A stretch of 8,928 bases of DNA from contig JAPLIF010000335.1 in the NCBI GenBank assembly GCA_026389255.1, positions 1 through 8,928 on the forward strand, read 5' to 3'. The notes below the pieces were generated by a model. That model saw nothing but the letters and a program-made list of their open reading frames with translations, ran no database searches and had not been told where the DNA came from. The DNA comes from Cyanobacteriota bacterium (lineage in GTDB: Bacteria > Cyanobacteriota > Cyanobacteriia > PCC-6307 > Cyanobiaceae). Below, in pieces: positions 6,363-8,928 of this stretch. The translations under genes and the position numbers were made by a program. Position 1 is the stretch's first letter; every line of letters starts with the position of its first letter.

Positions 6363-7565
6363 TCAAGCGTCGTAATACATCACGAATTCGTGGGGATGGG
6401 GGCGCTGGCGCAGCTGCTGCACCTCTTCGTATTTGAGTGCGATCCAGTTGCTGATGAAGTCTTCGCTGAACACACCGCCGGCCAGCAGATAATCCTTGTC
6501 AGCATCCAGGGCTTCGAGGGCTCCATTGAGCGAAGAGGGAACGGTGTTAATGCGCGATAGCTCATCGGCAGAGAGTTCGAACAGGTCGACGTCGGTACCC
6601 TCGCCTGGATCGATCTGGTTTTTGATGCCATCAATGCCGGCCATCAACATGGCAGCAAAGCCGATGTACGGATTGGAAAGGGCGTCGCCGGAGCGGAATT
6701 CGAGACGCTTGGCCTTGGGATTTGGACCTGTCAGGGGGATCCGAACGGCAGCGGAACGGTTACCCTGGGAATACACCAGATTCACCGGTGCTTCGAAGCC
6801 TGGCACCAAACGTTTGTAGCTGTTGGTGGTGGGGTTGGTGAAGGCCAGGAAACTGGGGGCATGCTTGAGCAAGCCGCCGATGTACCACCGGGCGGTCTGG
6901 GAAAGGTTGGCGTAGGTCCCTTCACCGAAGAAAAGGGGCTGACCGGCTTTCCAGAGGCTTTGGTGCACATGCATGCCAGAACCGTTATCGCCAAAGATGG
7001 GCTTGGGCATGAATGTGGCAGTTTTACCATATTTCTTGGCAATATTTCGGACGACATATTTGTAGATCATTACGTTGTCAGCTGCGCTGATCAATTCGGC
7101 AAACTTGATGCCTAATTCGTGTTGGGCGGTGGCAACTTCGTGGTGCTGCTTCTCGATCGGAACCCCTAGGGAGCCCATGGTGAGAAGCATTTCGCTGCGG
7201 ATATCCTGAAGAGTATCGTTAGGCGCAACGGGGAAATAGCCTTCCTTAAGTTGGATCTTGTAGGCTAAATTGCCGCCATCTTCAATGCGATCGTTGTTCC
7301 AGGGGGCTTCAATGGAGTCAACGTGGTAGAAGCTCGTGCCGTTGCTGCTTTTGTAGCGGACGTCGTCAAAGATGAAAAATTCGGGCTCGGGTCCGAAATA
7401 GGCCGTATCTGCCAATCCCGTCGAAGCCAGGTAGTCGAGGGCTTTTTGCGCCAAGGCCCGGGGGCAGCGGGCGTAGGGAAGGCCGCTGCGGGGTTCCTGG
7501 ATGGAACAAATCAAGCTGAGGGTTTTGTGGCTGTAGAAGGGATCGATCCAGGCCGTGGCGGGGTC
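6363..7565 (-). pseudogene. glnA: type I glutamine synthetase, 5' end missing
   Basis: GlnA makes glutamine from glutamate, ammonium and ATP, the entry point for nitrogen in cyanobacteria. Homology begins abruptly at [10 protein letters not shown] (about 7565) and runs unbroken to the normal end [13 protein letters not shown]. Visible elements are the metal ligand in [25 protein letters not shown], the ATP signature [46 protein letters not shown] and [13 protein letters not shown]. About 400 residues remain of the usual ~473. The missing ~70 include the DGSSI segment whose aspartate completes the neighbouring subunit's active site. The frame extends upstream to a TGA at 7620-7622 without an ATG, GTG or TTG, so the first usable start is an internal TTG (7514). 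A conserved glycine codon is also absent after VATA. It is probably inactive as read, unless misassembled. An NtcA-type site lies about 50 bases upstream of the break. Confidence 0.88.
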
Positions 7566-7615
7566 TGAAGGATCCGTGTGAGGGGACCGCCCGAGGGGGA
7601 CGGATGGCTGGGAAC

Positions 7616-7629
7616 GTAATCAGCGATAC
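7616..7629. promoter_or_regulatory. NtcA-type binding site (GTA-N8-TAC)
   Basis: GTAATCAGCGATAC matches the palindromic consensus GTA-N8-TAC of NtcA, the cyanobacterial nitrogen regulator that activates glnA. It lies between glnA (minus) and apcF (plus). No TANNNT -10 element is seen at the usual 22-23 bases on either side. On the glnA side this fits loss of the core promoter together with the gene's 5' end. Which gene it serves cannot be told from sequence alone. Confidence 0.65.
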
Positions 7630-7640
7630 CAACTGGTTTT

Positions 7641-7654
7641 GTATCCGTTGACAC
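7641..7654. promoter_or_regulatory. degenerate second NtcA-like site
   Basis: GTATCCGTTGACAC is GTA-N8-CAC, one base off the NtcA consensus, centred 25 bases from the perfect site at 7616-7629. It also contains TTGACA (7648-7653), a perfect -35 hexamer on the plus strand, but no convincing -10 follows at 16-18 bases. It may be chance. Confidence 0.3.
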
Positions 7655-7675
7655 CAAAAAATATTGCGCACCTGT

Positions 7676-7699
7676 GGACCCGGGCCATGGCCCGGGTCC
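7676..7699. repeat. perfect 24-bp palindrome in the glnA/apcF intergenic region
   Basis: GGACCCGGGCCA is followed directly by its exact reverse complement. As RNA or single-stranded DNA it would form a stem of about 10 G/C-rich pairs closed by CATG. No T run follows on the plus strand; on the minus strand six T lie about 14 bases beyond it, too far for a classical terminator. It could be an operator for a dimeric regulator or a leader hairpin of apcF. The 7566-7822 intergenic stretch holds this palindrome and the two NtcA-like boxes, with nothing else recognised. Confidence 0.75.
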
Positions 7700-7822
7700 T
7701 GCCCCGCCGCCGGGCCTGCGTAACCGTTTCTGTCAGATTCTCGAAAACCTGCCTCCAGCAAGGAATCTGGCCGATTGCGAGTGCTAGCTTCCGCCGAAGG
7801 TGCTTCACCCGGTCCCCTTTCC

Positions 7823-8353
7823 ATGCGCGACGCCATCAGCGGTGTGATTGGCCGCTACGACCAGCTTGGTCGCTATCTCGATCGCGATGCCCTCGCCCGC
7901 ATCGAGGCGTTTTACAGCCAGTCCACCGTGCGCCTGGCTGCCGTTGAATTGATCAATCGCGAAGCAACGACCATCGTGCGGGAAGCCTCCCAACGGCTCT
8001 GGCTCGACGATCCCGAATTGATTCTTCCCGGCGGTAACGCTTACACCACCCGCCGTCTGGCGGCCTGTCTGCGGGACATGGACTACTTTTTGCGCTACGC
8101 CAGCTATGCGCTGCTCGCCGATGACGTCACCATCCTCAACGAGCGGGTACTTAACGGCCTGGACGACACCTATAAGAGCCTGGGTGTTCCCACCGGTCCG
8201 ACGGTGCGTGCCATCGCCCTGCTGGCCGATGTGGTCTCCGAAATGTTGCTGAGCCAGGGCCTTGGCGATGCCAAAGCCATCGACGGTGTGGTGCGGGCTC
8301 CGTTCCTGCACCTTTGTCGCGGCCTGGCCTCCACCAATGTGCGGGCTCGCTGA
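7823..8353 (+). CDS. apcF: allophycocyanin beta-18 subunit
   Basis: ApcF is a minor phycobilisome core subunit that pairs with the ApcE phycobilin domain and helps pass energy to photosystem II. The 176-residue product begins MRDAISGVIGRYDQLGRYLDRD, as expected for ApcF rather than ApcB (whose N-terminus begins MQDAI). It has PGGNAYTTRR with the asparagine (about N72) that is N-methylated in beta-type phycobiliproteins, and the chromophore cysteine at about C82 in AACLRDMDYFLRYA. SLGVPTGPTVR and a globin-like C-terminal helix complete the fold. ATG 7823 is chosen over the upstream GTG 7775 because family members start at MRDA; no strong ribosome site is seen. It diverges from glnA across a regulatory region and is followed by an aminotransferase gene after 53 bases. 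ApcB is the main alternative. Confidence 0.88.
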   Translation: MRDAISGVIGRYDQLGRYLDRDALARIEAFYSQSTVRLAAVELINREATTIVREASQRLWLDDPELILPGGNAYTTRRLAACLRDMDYFLRYASYALLADDVTILNERVLNGLDDTYKSLGVPTGPTVRAIALLADVVSEMLLSQGLGDAKAIDGVVRAPFLHLCRGLASTNVRAR

Positions 8354-8406
8354 GGAGGGGCCCCCTCGCTTACTCTCCCCTCACCCGTTTCCCCTACCCG
8401 CAGGCC

Positions 8407-8928
8407 TTGGCCCTTCCTGTTCTGCCTACTGTTTCCACCCAGCACCGGATTGGGCTCGCCCCGATTGCCACGCCGGAACGGCTGCTGCTCGGTCCTGGCC
8501 CCTCCAACGCCCATCCCCAGGTGTTGGAAGCCATTGCTCGCATGCCGATTGGTCACCTCGATCCGCTCTATCTAGAGCTGATGGTCGAGGTGCAGGAGTT
8601 GCTGCGTTACGCCTGGCAGACCGATAACAGGCTCACCTTGCCCATGAGTGGCACCGGTAGCGCCGCCATGGAAGCCGCCATTGCCAACATGGTTGAACCC
8701 GGTGATCGGGTGGTGGTCGCAGTCAATGGCTATTTCGGCCTGCGCTTGGCCGACATGGCCGGCCGCTATGGCGCCGAGGTCATCACCATCGAACGTCCCT
8801 GGGGCGAGGCCTTCAGCCTCGCGGACATTGGGGCCGCCCTGGAGGCCCATCACCCCACCATGCTGGCCATCGTCCACGCCGAAACGTCCACAGGCATCTG
8901 CCAGCCCCTGGACGGCATCGGTGACCTC
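8407..8928 (+). CDS. class-V aminotransferase, alanine/serine-glyoxylate type (5' part; continues past window)
   Basis: Pyridoxal-phosphate enzymes of this group convert glyoxylate to glycine using alanine or serine, in cyanobacteria linked to photorespiratory 2-phosphoglycolate recycling. The 174 codons visible show the N-terminal signature TPERLLLGPGPSNAHPQVLEA, then IGHLDP, the PLP-phosphate loop LPMSGTGSAAMEAAIANMVEPGDRV, GYFGLRLADMAGRYGAEV and VHAETSTGICQPLDGIGDL. The PLP lysine lies beyond the window. No ATG lies between the apcF stop and the conserved region; TTG 8407 is my best start, with a weak GCAGG just before it, so this is uncertain. It is in the same direction as apcF. In picocyanobacteria I recall glnA and this aminotransferase as near neighbours, which fits the local order. 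Confidence 0.85.
   Translation, partial: MALPVLPTVSTQHRIGLAPIATPERLLLGPGPSNAHPQVLEAIARMPIGHLDPLYLELMVEVQELLRYAWQTDNRLTLPMSGTGSAAMEAAIANMVEPGDRVVVAVNGYFGLRLADMAGRYGAEVITIERPWGEAFSLADIGAALEAHHPTMLAIVHAETSTGICQPLDGIGDL

Noticed and set aside
6320..6402. 13-bp direct repeat GTGGGGATGGGGG at 6320-6332 and 6390-6402.
   Set aside because: One copy encodes the conserved PHPHE region of GlnA; the other is in the short gap after it. G-rich and short, so chance similarity is likely.
7648..7653. TTGACA as a -35 element for an apcF promoter.
   Set aside because: No acceptable -10 hexamer lies 16-18 bases downstream.
8355..8367. GAGGGG-C-CCCCTC inverted repeat after apcF.
   Set aside because: Its loop is a single base and no T run follows, so it is not a credible terminator.

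Overview
The window comes from a high-GC cyanobacterium, most likely a unicellular picocyanobacterium of the Synechococcus/Cyanobium type. Markers are an allophycocyanin beta-18 gene (apcF), the photosystem II assembly factor psb28, the tetrapyrrole regulator gun4, a cyanobacterial-type glnA and an NtcA-type GTA-N8-TAC site. I assigned this from remembered protein families and gene neighbourhoods, not from a search. No tRNA, rRNA, CRISPR array or insertion sequence was seen.

Layout. Plus strand, 2-885: the 3' part of secF, overlapped by a small membrane protein gene. Minus strand, 3263-941: psb28 followed by two tandem AI-2E (PerM/TqsA-like) permease genes, each overlapping the previous one by 4 bases. 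Both permease genes are frameshifted and lack an internal segment. Plus strand, 3305-4511: gun4, divergent from psb28 across only 41 bases, then a small HATPase/anti-sigma-like gene. Minus strand, 4776-4477: a small conserved protein whose 3' end overlaps the kinase-like gene. Plus strand, 4858-5232: an Arg-rich, probably tail-anchored unknown. Minus strand, 6311-5229: a SAM-dependent methyltransferase. Minus strand, about 7565-6363: glnA without its first ~70 codons. Plus strand, 7823-8928: apcF, then the 5' part of a class-V aminotransferase gene.

How it fits together. Much of the window is housekeeping for a phototroph: protein export (SecF), photosystem II assembly (Psb28), chlorophyll synthesis control (GUN4), light harvesting (ApcF) and nitrogen assimilation (GlnA, with an NtcA site in the glnA/apcF intergenic region).

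The most striking signal is damage rather than a new system. There are four apparent deletions in three genes: one in each permease, the missing 5' end of glnA, and a missing glycine codon between two metal-ligand glutamates of GlnA. Neighbouring genes (secF, psb28, gun4, methyltransferase, apcF) look intact. This could be real gene decay, as in a host-restricted lineage, or assembly/sequencing error; sequence alone cannot decide. Other points worth a look are a perfect 24-bp palindrome in the glnA/apcF intergenic region, two NtcA-like boxes beside it, and the uncharacterised small proteins.
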